64,000 bases of DNA from Anaerofilum hominis (GCF_014287275.1 NZ_JACONZ010000004.1:186001-250000); one strand, 5' to 3'. Counted from the first letter of the stretch, positions 42,460-53,505 are shown. Program-made: numbers and translations. Notes: generated by a model not told the origin, from the sequence alone.

Positions 42460-42550
42460 ACTTTTGCGGCCGGATATGGTAAAGTAGAGCCGGTAAAATT
42501 TTCTCATACGCGCGGGACGCTGAGTCCTTGCGCAGGGGGAGGGAAAGCTC

Positions 42551-43207
42551 ATGCTGTTTTTAGCGGCGGTCCTGTCGGCGCTCTGCGCCTATCTGCTCGG
42601 TTCGCTCAATTTTGCGATCATTGTCTCCCGGCTGTTTTTTCACAAGGATATCCGCCAGTTCGGCAGCGGCAATGCCGGCATGACCAATATCCTGCGCACA
42701 TTCGGCAAAGGGGCCGCGGCGGGGGTGCTCTGCGGGGACGTGCTCAAGGGCACCTGCGCCGTGCTGCTGGGCAAGCTGTTCTTCTCTTTGCTGGCCCCGG
42801 GGGCGGGCGTCATCTACGGCGCCTATCTCGCGGCCATCGCGGCGGTGCTGGGGCACCTTTTTCCGCTCTATTTCGGCTTTAAGGGCGGCAAGGGCATTTC
42901 GGTGGCCACCGGCGCGGTCCTTGCCATCGAGCCCCCCATCATCCTGGCGCTGGTCGTGGTCTTTTTGGCCATGGTGATCTGCACCCGCATCGTCTCGCTG
43001 TCCTCCATCACCGTGGCGGCGCTTTATCCGGTGTTCACTTTTGTGTATTTTACCTTTTGGGGGGACGGCTCCAGCCTGCCCTGGGTCAACACCCTGTTCG
43101 CCGCCGTGATCGGCGCGCTCATCATCTATATGCATCGGGCAAATATCCAGCGCCTGCGCAATGGCACCGAATATAAGTTCGGGCAGAAAAAAGAAAACGA
43201 GAAATAG
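42551..43207 (+). CDS. plsY: Acyl-phosphate glycerol-3-phosphate acyltransferase
   Basis: 218 residues, five membrane helices. The PlsY motifs are present: GSGNAGMTNILRTFG, GHLFPLYFGFKGGKG and the C-terminal RANIQRLRNGTEYKF. It transfers the acyl group from acyl-phosphate to glycerol-3-phosphate in membrane lipid synthesis. ATG 42551 follows GGGGGAGGG. It lies 91 bases after der; the der-plsY order is common in Firmicutes. Confidence 0.97.
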   Translation: MLFLAAVLSALCAYLLGSLNFAIIVSRLFFHKDIRQFGSGNAGMTNILRTFGKGAAAGVLCGDVLKGTCAVLLGKLFFSLLAPGAGVIYGAYLAAIAAVLGHLFPLYFGFKGGKGISVATGAVLAIEPPIILALVVVFLAMVICTRIVSLSSITVAALYPVFTFVYFTFWGDGSSLPWVNTLFAAVIGALIIYMHRANIQRLRNGTEYKFGQKKENEK

Positions 43208-43799
43208 CGGCTGCAGAGGCGGCCGGGCTTTTGCGGGCCCGGGCGCTGCTGCAGGGCGATGAACGGCAGAGAGGATAAAGACCTCACTTTTCCAACAGGA
43301 AAAGTGAGGTCTTTTTTGTTGGGAGACAGGAGCCTGACGTTTTGCGGAAAAAAGGAAGATGGCCCCGGCGGGGAGCGCGGCAGCCCCAATGAACACGGCG
43401 GTCAGGCGGGCGGCTTTTCCGTGGTGGGAAAGCGCTGCCACGGGGCGGAAAGCCGGCGGAGAGGCGCCTTTCTGTGTTTTTGCGCCGCTGCGGGGCCGCA
43501 GTGCGGCCGGGCATTGCCGAAGGCTGTGGGGAAATAGAAGGGAAAGGGCGCGCGCTGGACCTCGCCGGGCAGTTTTGCCGGGATGTATTTTGGGGAGAGG
43601 ACGGCCGCCCGCCTTACAGCACCCTTACAATACCTTTACCGTTGGGCGGAAGTCGGGCGCCAGAAACTTTGATAAGATAAAACACGCAGGCTTCTGCGGC
43701 GTCCCGCCGCGCGCGCAAAACCGTTTTGGAGATGGATCTGGCGGGGCGTTTTTGAGGGTATGAAAAGACAAAGAAAATGCAATGGAGAGAAGAGACGAC
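43208..43799. other. Intergenic region between plsY and the Dpp/Opp operon
   Basis: About 590 bases. After the terminator (43277-43317) there is GC-rich sequence without a gene up to about 43620, and a more AT-rich stretch with TTACAATACC and GATAAGATAAAA near 43625-43682 that probably holds the operon promoter, though no pair of boxes is convincing. Confidence 0.45.
43277..43317 (+). terminator. Terminator after plsY
   Basis: AAAGACCTCACTTTTCC (43277-43293) exactly complements 43298-43314 with loop AACA, followed by a T run. Confidence 0.92.
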
Positions 43800-45386
43800 A
43801 TGAAAAAAAGATTCAAATTGCTTGCCGGTTTGCTTGCCCTGACGCTTGCTTTGTCCGGCTGCGGGCAGCCGGACCCGGGCGCAGCTTCAGGGCAGACCCC
43901 GGTATCTGCCGGCAGCCAGAGCGCTTCTGCCGGTGAGCTGGATGTGCTGCGGGTCGGCCTTGCGGCGCTGCCCACCCAGCTCGACCCTGACCGCTCGATC
44001 GGCATCGCCAGCATCAAGCTGTTTTACAATATTTTCGACACTCTGCTCTTCACGGACAAAGAGGGCAGCATCTGCGGCCAGCTGGCGGACAGCTGGGAGT
44101 GGCTGGACGATACCACTTTGAACGTCACCATCCGCGAGGGCGTGACCTTTCAAAACGGCGAGCCCTGCACCGCAGACGACGTGAAGTTCACCTTTGACCG
44201 CATCCTCAGCGGCTATGGCGACGGGACGATCGCCGTGCTGTATGAGACGCTGGACACCGTGGAAAAGGTCGACGAACTCACCGTGCAGTTCAAGCTGAAA
44301 AAAGCGGACGCGGCGTTTGAGCAGCGTCTGGGCTCCATCTGGGGGGCCAGTATCGTGCCGCAGGACTATGTTACGGAGATTGGCGACGAGGCGTTCCAGA
44401 CCGCGCCCATCGGCACCGGGCCCTATCAGCTTGTCCAGTATTCCCCGGAAAAATATGTTCTCGAGCGCTATGACGGCTTTTGGGGCGAGGCGCCCGCGGC
44501 CCGGCAGATCGAGTTTATCGCCTATCCCGAAGCCTCGGCGCGCATGACCGCCCTGGTGACCGGCGAGGTGGATATCATCAACGACGTGCCCGCCGACGCC
44601 AGGGACACCATTGCGGCCACCCAGGGGCTGAGCGTGGTGGGATCCTCCATCAAAAATATCCATATCTACACCTTTAACACGCGGGACGAGAGCAGCATCA
44701 TGTCCAACCAGGCTTTCCGCCAGGCGGTGACGATGGCCATCGACCGGCAGACTCTGGTGGACACGCTTTGGACCGATTACGCGAAAGTGCCCAACGGCCA
44801 CCAGTTTGAAAGCTATGGCGAGCTGTATATCGAGGATTATCCCGGCGTGCAGTACGACCCTGAAAAAGCGCGCGAGCTGGTGAAAGAATCCGGGTACGAC
44901 GGTCAGGAAGTTATCACCATAGAGATGAACGACGGGTACTACACCAACGGCAACCAGGCCGGCGAGGCCATTGTCGGCATGCTGGCCGAGGTGGGCATAA
45001 AAGCACAGGTCGCTTACACCGACACTTTCTCGCTCAGCGCCGATATCCGCGCCTGGTCCTCCGCTTCCCGCTTCGACAACCCGCTGGGGGCCCTGTGGCT
45101 GCTGTTTGGCCCCGGCTCCAGCCCGGCCAACGCGGAAAAAGGCAGCTGGACCCCCACCGAGGAGTTTGTGGCCGCGGGCAACACCCTGATCGACAGCACT
45201 GATCTGGAAGAACAGCGCGCGGCTGCCCGCACCCTGCTGGAGGTGTTTGACACCTACTGCCCGGGCACCTATCTCTACCAGGCGGAGGATCTGTACGGCA
45301 TCCGCGACGGCCTGGATTGGGATATGACCTACTGTGAAAACCAGATTATGCCGTTCCGCGCAGGGGACCTGAAGGTCAGCGGCTGA
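43800..45386 (+). CDS. Peptide/oligopeptide-type (family 5) ABC substrate-binding lipoprotein
   Basis: 528 residues from ATG 43800 (GAGAAGAGACGAC upstream; an ATG at 43782 in frame is less likely because it precedes the signal sequence). Lipobox ALSGC and a Gln/Ser/Ala linker. Family 5 (DppA/OppA) fold: LYDTLL-type IFDTLLFTDKEG, LADSWEWLDDTTLNVTIREGVTFQNGEP, DDVKFTFDRIL, TGPYQLVQYSPEKYVLERYDGFWG. It delivers peptides or other substrates to the importer encoded by the next four genes. Confidence 0.94.
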   Translation: MKKRFKLLAGLLALTLALSGCGQPDPGAASGQTPVSAGSQSASAGELDVLRVGLAALPTQLDPDRSIGIASIKLFYNIFDTLLFTDKEGSICGQLADSWEWLDDTTLNVTIREGVTFQNGEPCTADDVKFTFDRILSGYGDGTIAVLYETLDTVEKVDELTVQFKLKKADAAFEQRLGSIWGASIVPQDYVTEIGDEAFQTAPIGTGPYQLVQYSPEKYVLERYDGFWGEAPAARQIEFIAYPEASARMTALVTGEVDIINDVPADARDTIAATQGLSVVGSSIKNIHIYTFNTRDESSIMSNQAFRQAVTMAIDRQTLVDTLWTDYAKVPNGHQFESYGELYIEDYPGVQYDPEKARELVKESGYDGQEVITIEMNDGYYTNGNQAGEAIVGMLAEVGIKAQVAYTDTFSLSADIRAWSSASRFDNPLGALWLLFGPGSSPANAEKGSWTPTEEFVAAGNTLIDSTDLEEQRAAARTLLEVFDTYCPGTYLYQAEDLYGIRDGLDWDMTYCENQIMPFRAGDLKVSG

Positions 45387-45584
45387 GCGGCGGCACGCAG
45401 CGCCAGAAAGCAGACGCGGGCTGTTTTTTGCCCCCTCTGTTGTGACTGCCGCACGGCGGCAGAAAATGGGACTGTGAAAGCGGAAACACCTGCAGGCCGT
45501 TTTCTGTGGCCATGCGCCCGTCCCCGGGCCGCGGCAGGCCGGATCCAAATAAAGAGACGCCGGTTTTTATTCCGGAGCAATAAA

Positions 45585-45620
45585 AAGCACCTGTCCCCGG
45601 CTTGCCGGGGACAGGTGCTT
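45585..45620. terminator. Strong hairpin between binding protein and ATPase genes
   Basis: A 17-bp perfect stem (AAGCACCTGTCCCCGGC, two-base loop). No T run follows on the plus strand; TTTTTA follows on the minus strand. On the operon strand it is more likely an mRNA-stabilising or attenuating element at the 3' end of the binding-protein message. Confidence 0.6.
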
Positions 45621-45643
45621 GTGAAAGTGCGGTGTAGATCGTA

Positions 45644-46691
45644 TTGAAAAAACAGAACACGGTCCAGCCGGAGGCGCCCGCAAAGGACGGGAAACTGCTG
45701 ACGGTGACGGGGCTGAAGACCTATTATTATTCCGGCGGCAGGGCGCTGCCGGCAGTGGATGGGGTGGATCTTGAACTGCGCCCCGGGGAGATCGTCGGCA
45801 TCGTAGGGGAGTCGGGCTGCGGCAAAAGCACGGTGGTGCGCACGCTGATGGGCCTGTTGGACCCCGTCGCCGCCCGCAGAGAGGCGGGACAGGCCTTTTT
45901 TCACGGCAGGGACCTGTTTTCCCTGAAAGAGAAAGAACTGTGCAGGGTAAGGGGCAGACAGATCTCCATGATCTTTCAAAACCCACTGTCCGCGCTGGAC
46001 CCGGTGTATACGGTGGGAGACCAGATCATGGAGATGATCCTGCTGCATGAAAAGCTGCCCCGCCGGCAGGCGCGCCAGCGTGCCGTCGAACTGCTGCGGG
46101 AGGTCAACATCCCATCGCCCGAGCTGCGGGTGGACCAATACCCGCACGAGCTGTCCGGCGGCATGCAGCAGCGGGTGATGATCGCCATCGCGCTGGCCTG
46201 CCGCCCCGAGATCCTGATCGCGGACGAACCCACCACCGCCCTGGACGTGACGATCCAGGCGCAGATTCTGGAGCTGCTGCGGCAGCTGCGGGACCGGCTG
46301 GGCATCGCGGTCATTCTCATCACCCACAATATGGGGGTGGTGGCGGCGCTCTGTGACCGCATGATGGTGATGTACGGGGGCGTGGTGGTGGAAGAGGGCA
46401 GCTGCCGCCGGGTGTTCGCGGCCCCGCGGCACCCCTATACCCGGGGGCTGCTGGCGGCGATCCCCAGTGCGGCGGAGGACAAAGAGGTCCTGTACACCAT
46501 CCCCGGCCAGGTCCCCGCACTGGAAGCGCCGGTACAGCGCTGCCGCTTTTTTGGCCGGTGCGGATGCCGGATAGACCGCTGTGGGGAAAAAGAGCCCCCG
46601 CTGGTCCAGCTGGAAGAGGGGCAGCGCTGCCGCTGCTGGCTGGCCGCAGGCGAAGAGGACCAGACGGCGGAAAGGGAGGAGGCGGGCACCG

Positions 46692-46705
<14 letters not shown>
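45644..46705 (+). CDS. ABC transporter ATP-binding protein DppD/OppD type
   Basis: 353 residues. Walker [11 protein letters not shown] loop [18 protein letters not shown], signature LSGGMQQRV, Walker [14 protein letters not shown] loop LITHNMGVV, and the OppD/DppD C-terminal cysteine cluster ([21 protein letters not shown]) that in this family binds an iron-sulfur cluster. Start TTG 45644 lacks a clear ribosome-binding site and lies 23 bases after the hairpin. It overlaps the next gene by 14 bases. Confidence 0.93.
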
Positions 46706-47671
<966 letters not shown>

Positions 47672-47675
<4 letters not shown>

Positions 47676-48592
47676 AGCGCTATGTCCTGATGCGGGTGCT
47701 CAAGGCGCTGCTCACGATCTGGGCGGTATACACGCTGGTCTTTTTTCTCACGCGGGTGACCGGAGACCCGGTGGAGTGGCTTACCATTGCGGGGGCCAGC
47801 GACAGCGCCAAGGAGACGCTGCGGCAGAATTTGGGGCTGGACCTTCCTTTGGTGCAGCAATATTTCAAATCTCTTTTTGGCCTTTTTACAGGGGACACGG
47901 GCACCAGCTATTATTATGCCCGCTCGGTCTCCGACCTGTTTGCCGAGCGCATCGGGCCGACCCTTTCCCTGGGCGCGATCGTGATGGCGCTGACCATCCT
48001 GATCGGGGTGCCGCTGGGGATGCTGGCGGCGGTGCGGCACAACACGCTGCTGGACCGGGGCCTTATGAGCCTGGCGATCGTCGGCAATACCATGCCGAAC
48101 TTTATCCTGGGCATTCTGCTGATCTTTATTTTTTCGCTCAAGCTGCGCGCGCTGCCCAGCGGAGGCATGGGCACCCCGCTGCACTATATCCTGCCGGTCA
48201 TCGCCATGGCCGTGGGGCCCACCGCCAGCGTGGCCCGGCTCACCCGCAGCTCGCTGCTGGACGTGATCGGGCAGGACCACCTGGACTGCGCCCGCGCCAA
48301 GGGGATGCGGGAGTGGAACGTGGTGCTCAAACACGGGATGCGCAACGCGCTGATCCCGGTCATCACCATTTTGGGCGGCCAGCTCAGCGCCATGATCGGC
48401 GGCTCAGTGGTGGTGGAGACGGTGTTTGCCTGGCCGGGCATCGGCACCCTGATCGTCACCAGCGCCCAGCAGAGGGATTTCCCGGTGGTGGTGTTCGGGG
48501 TGCTGGTCATCGCGGCGTCGGTCACCTTTGTCAATCTGCTGGTGGACCTGTCCTATGGCCTGCTGGACCCGCGCATCCGCGACAGTCATTAG
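47672..48592 (+). CDS. ABC transporter permease DppB/OppB type
   Basis: 306 residues, six membrane segments. The DppB pattern is visible: RVLKALLTIWAVYTLVFFLTRVTGDP at the start, LGLDLPLVQQYF, the EAA loop region (DCARAKGMREWNVVLKHGMRNALIP) and GGSVVVETVFAWPGIG. ATG 47672 follows GAGGAGGC. It forms the channel with the next gene product. Confidence 0.94.
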
Positions 48593-48605
48593 GAGGGGAG
48601 AACCG

Positions 48606-49466
48606 ATGCGAAAAAACAAACTGACACGAAAAAGATGGCCGGTGCCGCCGACCATCCTGTTTCTGATGATCACCTTTGCCGCCATCGTGGGTGCGGCGCT
48701 GCTGGCACCGGTACTGGCGCCGATCGACCTAGCCGCCAACGATCTCACCACCCGCCTGCTGCTGCCCACTTTCCGGGACCCGGCCTCCCCCCATTTGCTG
48801 GGCACCGACAATCTGGGCCGCGACGTGGTGGTGCGGCTGCTCTACGCCACCCGCACCACCATCTCCATCTCTTTCACCGGTATGCTCATCGCCACCGCGA
48901 TCGGCACGGCGCTGGGGGTTCTGGCGGGGCTGTGCGGAGGCGCGGTGGATGTGATCATCTCGTTTTTGACCGATGTGCGGCTCTCGGTCCCGACCACTTT
49001 CATCGGCATCATCTTTGCCTGTGTGATGGGGGCAACCCCCACCACCACGATCGTGGTCATCGCCATCACCGGCTGGTCCTCTTTCTGCCGCCTGGTGCGC
49101 AGCCAGATCTTTCAGCTGCGGGGCGCAAAATTTATCGAGGCCAGCCGCGCGATGGGGGCAAGCGGCCTGCGGATCGTTTTCGAGCACATCCTTGTGAATA
49201 TCGCTTCGCCCCTGATCGTCCAGGCGACCATGGAACTGAGCGGGTTTATTCTGCTGGAAAGCACGCTGTCGTTCCTTGGGCTCGGCATCCAGCCGCCCGG
49301 CACCTCGCTGGGCGTCATGGTCAGCACCGGGCGCGATTACATGCTCACCCACTGGTGGCTGGCCATCGCGCCCAGTGCCGTCATCATCGTGCTCATCCTG
49401 CAGATCTCGCTGGTGGGCGACTGGCTGCGGGACAAGCTGGACCCCAAACTGAAGAATGCATCCTGA
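48606..49466 (+). CDS. ABC transporter permease DppC/OppC type
   Basis: 286 residues, six membrane segments. LGTDNLGRDVVVRLLYATRTT, the EAA loop EASRAMGASGLRIVFEHILVNIASPLI and LESTLSFLGLGIQPPGTSLGVMV are typical of DppC. The start ATG 48606 follows AGGAGGGGAG. It is followed after 18 bases by the glycerophosphodiesterase gene. Confidence 0.94.
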   Translation: MRKNKLTRKRWPVPPTILFLMITFAAIVGAALLAPVLAPIDLAANDLTTRLLLPTFRDPASPHLLGTDNLGRDVVVRLLYATRTTISISFTGMLIATAIGTALGVLAGLCGGAVDVIISFLTDVRLSVPTTFIGIIFACVMGATPTTTIVVIAITGWSSFCRLVRSQIFQLRGAKFIEASRAMGASGLRIVFEHILVNIASPLIVQATMELSGFILLESTLSFLGLGIQPPGTSLGVMVSTGRDYMLTHWWLAIAPSAVIIVLILQISLVGDWLRDKLDPKLKNAS

Positions 49467-49484
49467 GAAAGGGAGTTGAACACA

Positions 49485-50354
49485 ATGCAAGATCTGCCCC
49501 ATCGTCTGTGCGCGCACCGCGGCTTCAACACCGTCGCGCCGGAAAACACCCTGCCCGCTTTTGCCTGCGCTGTTTCGCTGGGGGCGCCGGAGATCGAATT
49601 CGACCTCTGGCCCTCTGCAGACGGGCAGCTGATCGTCTGTCACGACCCCACGGTGGACCGAACCACCGACGGGTGCGGCCGCATCGCCGGCCTGACGGGC
49701 GCGCAGCTGCGCGGCTGTGACGCGGGAGGCAAATTTGCCCCCGCCTTTGCCGGTACCCGGCTGCCCTGCTTTGAAGAGATACTGCAGCAGTTTGCAGGTA
49801 AAACGGTGATGAACATCCACATCAAGTCGCCCATGCGCCCGCCGGTGGAAAGCCCCGGCATGGAACAGCGGGGCCGCGAGCTCTATCGGGTGTATATCGA
49901 AAATCAGCCCCTGCCCATGCCGCTGCAGGAACCCGTGCCCCAGGTGCTGCCCGAGATGGAACAGGTGCAGGCAGAGCCCTACCCGCAGGAGGTGTTCGGG
50001 AAGATCCTGCAGCTCATCGACCGCTATCACTGCCGGGATTCGGTCTATATCACCGGGGAAAAGGACGTGCTGGAGACCGCCCGTAGCATGGCGCCGGATC
50101 TGCAGCGCTGCTGTCTGGAGGGGCACATGAATTTCAGCATCGTGGAGAACGCGCTGAAATACGGCTGCAGCCGGGTGCAGTTCTGCAAGCTCTTTCTGAC
50201 GCGGGAGATGATACGAAAGGCGCACAAGAACGGCATCCTCTGCAATCTTTTCTGGTGCGACGACCCGCAGGAGGCCCGGGCTTTTTTTGACATGGGCATC
50301 GACGTGATCCTGACCAACGATTATCTGCGCACCGCCGCGGCCCTGCAGGGCTGA
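49485..50354 (+). CDS. Glycerophosphodiester phosphodiesterase family protein
   Basis: 289 residues. GDPD motifs: HRGFNTVAPENTLPAF, EFDLWPSADGQLIVCHDPTVDRTTDG (catalytic acid and His), and the C-terminal GILCNLFWCDDPQEA...GIDVILTNDYL. No signal peptide, so cytosolic. It probably splits glycerophosphodiesters (or a similar phosphodiester) into glycerol-3-phosphate and an alcohol. It is the last gene of the ABC operon, which suggests that the transporter brings in its substrate. ATG 49485 follows GGGAG. Confidence 0.9.
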   Translation: MQDLPHRLCAHRGFNTVAPENTLPAFACAVSLGAPEIEFDLWPSADGQLIVCHDPTVDRTTDGCGRIAGLTGAQLRGCDAGGKFAPAFAGTRLPCFEEILQQFAGKTVMNIHIKSPMRPPVESPGMEQRGRELYRVYIENQPLPMPLQEPVPQVLPEMEQVQAEPYPQEVFGKILQLIDRYHCRDSVYITGEKDVLETARSMAPDLQRCCLEGHMNFSIVENALKYGCSRVQFCKLFLTREMIRKAHKNGILCNLFWCDDPQEARAFFDMGIDVILTNDYLRTAAALQG

Positions 50355-50696
50355 CAGGCCGCGGGCCCGCGCAGAAAAACAGAACGGCAAAGGTAAAAGG
50401 AAGATCCATCACAAGCCGTCTGAGGTTTAAAAAAGGCGCTTCCCGGAGAGGTGATCCTTGCCGGAAAGCGCTTTTTTTGCGCCGTTTGGGGGCGTTTTGC
50501 TGTGCGGACGAGAGCGCTTTGTGCTATACTTAAAAAAACGCCCGCGGGCGGCAAAGCGGGCCCGCGCAGGGGGGAGCACGGCCTTTTGCGGTACTGCGGC
50601 GGCGGAGCGCGGCTCTGCCGCGCAGTACCCCGAGGTGCGGCAGAGGTCTCCTGTGCGGGCCCGGCCTTGCCGCCGGGGCGGGGGAGGGCGCTTTAT
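50355..50696. other. Intergenic region with terminator and a candidate promoter
   Basis: Apart from the terminator at 50429-50478 there is GC-rich sequence without a gene. TTGTGCTATACTTA near 50518-50530 could be part of a promoter for the reductase gene. Confidence 0.4.
50429..50478 (+). terminator. Terminator of the Dpp/Opp-GDPD operon
   Basis: AAAAAGGCGCTT.CCGG pairs with CCGG.AAGCGCTTTTTTT around a 14-base loop. Confidence 0.85.
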
Positions 50697-51317
50697 ATGA
50701 AAGTATTACTGCTCAATGGAAGCCCGCATCAGCAGGGCTGCACCGCCGTGGCGCTGGCCGAGATCGCAAAAACGCTGGACGCGTGCGGCGTGGAAAGCGA
50801 GACGCTCTGGATCGGGAAAGAACCGCTGCGGGGCTGCATCGCCTGCGGCGGCTGCCGGGGAAAAGGCCGTTGCGTCTTTGACGGCGACCCGGCAAACCTG
50901 TTCATCGAAAAAATGAGCGGGGCCGACGGCCTGGTGGTCGGCTCGCCCGTCTATTATGCGTCTGCCAACGGCAGCCTGATCAATCTGCTGGACCGGGCGT
51001 TCTACGCCTCGGGCGGCTTTGCGGGCAAGCCCGCGGCGGCGGTGGCCTCCGCGCGCCGCGCGGGCACCACCGCGACGCTGGACGAACTGAACAAGTATTT
51101 TACGATCTGCGGCATGCCGGTGGTGTCCTCCACCTACTGGAATATGATCCACGGCAACACCGCCGAGGAGGCGCGCCGGGATCAGGAGGGGCTGCAGACC
51201 ATGCGCAATCTGGCACGGAACATGGCCTGGCTGCTGCGCTGCATCAAAGCCGGCGCGCAGGCGGGGGCGGCCTTTCCGCAGCAGGAGGGCGGCATCCGCA
51301 CCAATTTTATCCGCTGA
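50697..51317 (+). CDS. NAD(P)H-dependent FMN reductase / flavodoxin-family protein
   Basis: 206 residues. N-terminal flavodoxin-like NGSPHQQGCTAVALAEI phosphate-binding loop, a CxxCxxCxxxxxC cluster (CIACGGCRGKGRC) in the usual iron-sulfur/flavin accessory position, and GLVVGSPVYYASANGSLINLLDRAF. This is the iron-sulfur flavoprotein-like reductase group common in anaerobes; the electron acceptor is unknown. ATG 50697 follows GGGGGAGGG. Confidence 0.9.
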   Translation: MKVLLLNGSPHQQGCTAVALAEIAKTLDACGVESETLWIGKEPLRGCIACGGCRGKGRCVFDGDPANLFIEKMSGADGLVVGSPVYYASANGSLINLLDRAFYASGGFAGKPAAAVASARRAGTTATLDELNKYFTICGMPVVSSTYWNMIHGNTAEEARRDQEGLQTMRNLARNMAWLLRCIKAGAQAGAAFPQQEGGIRTNFIR

Positions 51318-52073
51318 CGCCGCCCGGGCGGGCGGCGTCCGGCCAGGGGAAAAAACACAGCTTTTGGGCCGAAAGGCGGTATCTGTCGTGATTTTGTGCG
51401 CTTTTTGATGCGCGCCTTTTTGCGCGCGGAGAAGCCCCCTGCGCAGGAGGCTTTTCCGCAGCGCTGCCGGTCAGAGGGCACAGAGCGCCCGGTGAAGACC
51501 TGCTGTGCGGGCGGAGGGCCAGCCCTTTGAGGGGGGGGCCAGCCCTTTACAGTTTTGCCCTGCGTCTTGCAGTTTTGCCTCACGTCCTGCAGGTCTTTGC
51601 TGTACGCCTCCCGGCCGGGCGACCGCGTCGGTGGCAGCCGCCGGGGAGCATCCCCCCCACCGCGCCCCGGACAGAGCTTGCCCGCAGGCAAGGGGCGTCT
51701 GCGGACGCTGTTCTCTTGCGGCAAAAGGGCGCGCTTTTCTGAGAGACTGGACGAGTTAAAGATAAAAAACGGCCGCGCCGCGGCCGTTTTTTTGTTCCGC
51801 CCCCCCGATTTGCCGCAACAACGCATGCGGGCATCGCAGAATGTCCGGGAAAAAGAAAGCCCAAAACATAAATATTACAACATAGTTACAGAATTTGAGA
51901 CGTTTTTCTTTTCAATTGTGCATTTTTCATAAAACGAATAACCTGCTGCTGGTGTTATTGAAAAAGTTTGGAAAAAACGGATATGGGAAAACCGCGGCAA
52001 AAAAGCTATAATGGCAAAAATCAAACATTTGCATCAGCGGGTTTGAAAAAATGTTAAAGTGGGAGGAAGGTTC
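51318..52073. other. Long intergenic region with imperfect tandem repeats and a palindromic terminator
   Basis: About 755 bases without a gene. GGCCAGCCCTTT occurs twice at about 51516-51550, followed by imperfect 20-base repeats (ACAGTTTTGCCCTGCGTCTT, GCAGTTTTGCCTCACGTCCT) at about 51550-51590. A palindrome with A and T runs (AAAAAACGGCCGCG ccg CGGCCGTTTTTTT, about 51764-51792) is a bidirectional terminator. From 51845 the sequence turns AT-rich and contains TATAAT at 52007-52012 for the next gene. Confidence 0.5.
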
Positions 52074-53249
52074 ATGAGCACAAAGTTTTTTACAAATTGC
52101 AACGTTGTGGACGTGGTGAATGAGAAAGTCTTTGCCGGGTCTGTCGTGGTGGAGGACAGCCAGATCACGGAGGTGGGCGCGAACCTGTCCTGCCCGCAGG
52201 GGGCCGAAGTGGTGGATCTGGGCGGCAAATGGCTGATGCCGGGCATCTTCAACTGCCATACCCATATGTGCCTGGCGCCGGATGCCGACCCCAAATACGA
52301 CAAAAACGACTGCCAGGTCACCATGATGGCGCTGGAAAATCTGAAGAAGTTTGTGGACAGCGGCTGTACCTTTATCCGCGATGTGGGCGGTATGAACTAC
52401 ATCGATATCGACATCCGCAACGAGGCCAAAAAGGGCAAGCTGATCGCGCCGGATATGCAGGTCTCGGGCAAATGCATCTGCATGACCGGCGGCCATGGCT
52501 GGATGATGGGCCGCGAGGCGGACGGCGTGGACGACTGCCGTAAAGCAGCCCGCGAGCAGCTGCGTGCGGGCGCGGACTGGATCAAGGTGATGGGCACCGG
52601 CGGCGTGATGACCAAGGGAGTCGAGCCGGGCTCCCCGCAGCTGAACGAGAACGAGCTGCGCGCCGCCATCGAGGAGGGACACAAGGCGGGCGTGAAATCC
52701 TGCACCCATTCTCAGGGCATGACCGGCATCAAAAATGCGCTGCGTGCAGGCGTGGACTCGATCGAGCACGGCTTTTTCATGGACGACTGGTGCTTTGACT
52801 GGATGAAAGAGCACAATGTGTTCTATGTGCCCACCCTGGCCGCCATGTACTGGATCTATGTGAACGGGGCGGAGGCGGGCATCGCCGACTATGTGATCCG
52901 CAAGGTGAACAGCACCTTTGACGCCCATCGGGACACTTTCCTGCGCGCCTACAAGGCCGGGGTCAAGATCGCGCTGGGCACCGACGCGGGCACTCCTTTC
53001 AACGGACACGAGAAAACCTGCTACGAGATGGTGCTGATGGCCCAGGCGGGCATGTCCAACTGGGACGCGCTGAAGACCGGCACCGTCAATGCCGCAGAGC
53101 TCTGCTCGGTACAGGATTCGCTGGGCTCCATCGAGCCGGGCAAGCGGGCGAACTTTGCGGTCTTTGCGGACGACCCGTCGCAGAACATCGAGGCGGTTAT
53201 GGACTGCCGCATGACCGTGGTGGGCGGCGAGGTAAAGTTCCGGGCCTGA
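52074..53249 (+). CDS. Amidohydrolase (imidazolonepropionase/prolidase-like)
   Basis: 391 residues. Amidohydrolase superfamily: N-terminal HxH in MPGIFNCHTHMCL, metal-bridging Lys in DWIKVMGTGGV, His in KSCTHSQG and SIEHGFFMDD, and final Asp in GTDAGTPF. It resembles bacterial Xaa-Pro dipeptidase-like amidohydrolases that hydrolyse amide bonds; the exact substrate is not evident. Cytosolic. ATG 52074 follows GGGAGGAAGG. Codon use is typical of the chromosome although the upstream region is AT-rich. Confidence 0.92.
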   Translation: MSTKFFTNCNVVDVVNEKVFAGSVVVEDSQITEVGANLSCPQGAEVVDLGGKWLMPGIFNCHTHMCLAPDADPKYDKNDCQVTMMALENLKKFVDSGCTFIRDVGGMNYIDIDIRNEAKKGKLIAPDMQVSGKCICMTGGHGWMMGREADGVDDCRKAAREQLRAGADWIKVMGTGGVMTKGVEPGSPQLNENELRAAIEEGHKAGVKSCTHSQGMTGIKNALRAGVDSIEHGFFMDDWCFDWMKEHNVFYVPTLAAMYWIYVNGAEAGIADYVIRKVNSTFDAHRDTFLRAYKAGVKIALGTDAGTPFNGHEKTCYEMVLMAQAGMSNWDALKTGTVNAAELCSVQDSLGSIEPGKRANFAVFADDPSQNIEAVMDCRMTVVGGEVKFRA

Positions 53250-53327
53250 GCAGGCCGGGCAGCCGCTCCGGCCGAAAGCGTGGGCTGGGAGGCGTCCGCC
53301 CAAAACAGGGGCGTACTTAAAAAAAGG

Positions 53328-53372
53328 AAACCGCAGGCTGTGGGGCAGAGCGCCCGCAGCCTGCGGTTTTTT
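53328..53372 (+). terminator. Terminator after the amidohydrolase gene
   Basis: AAACCGCAGGCTG pairs with CAGCCTGCGGTTT followed by TTT, with a 16-base GC-rich loop. Confidence 0.8.
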
Positions 53373-53505
53373 GCGAAAAAAGGCCCGCCGCAGGTACCCG
53401 GCACGGGCAGGGGCCCCGGAGAGAGGACTGCCGTCTGTTTTTTGCAGACGCCGGGCGAGAACAGAAAAAGCGGAGGGACGCGCCCGCCGTATTTAAAAAA
53501 GACAG

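Noticed and set aside
51318..51932. Short frames of 70-125 codons in the interval before the amidohydrolase gene
   Set aside because: They overlap each other and the tandem repeats, have no ribosome-binding sites, and no family resemblance.
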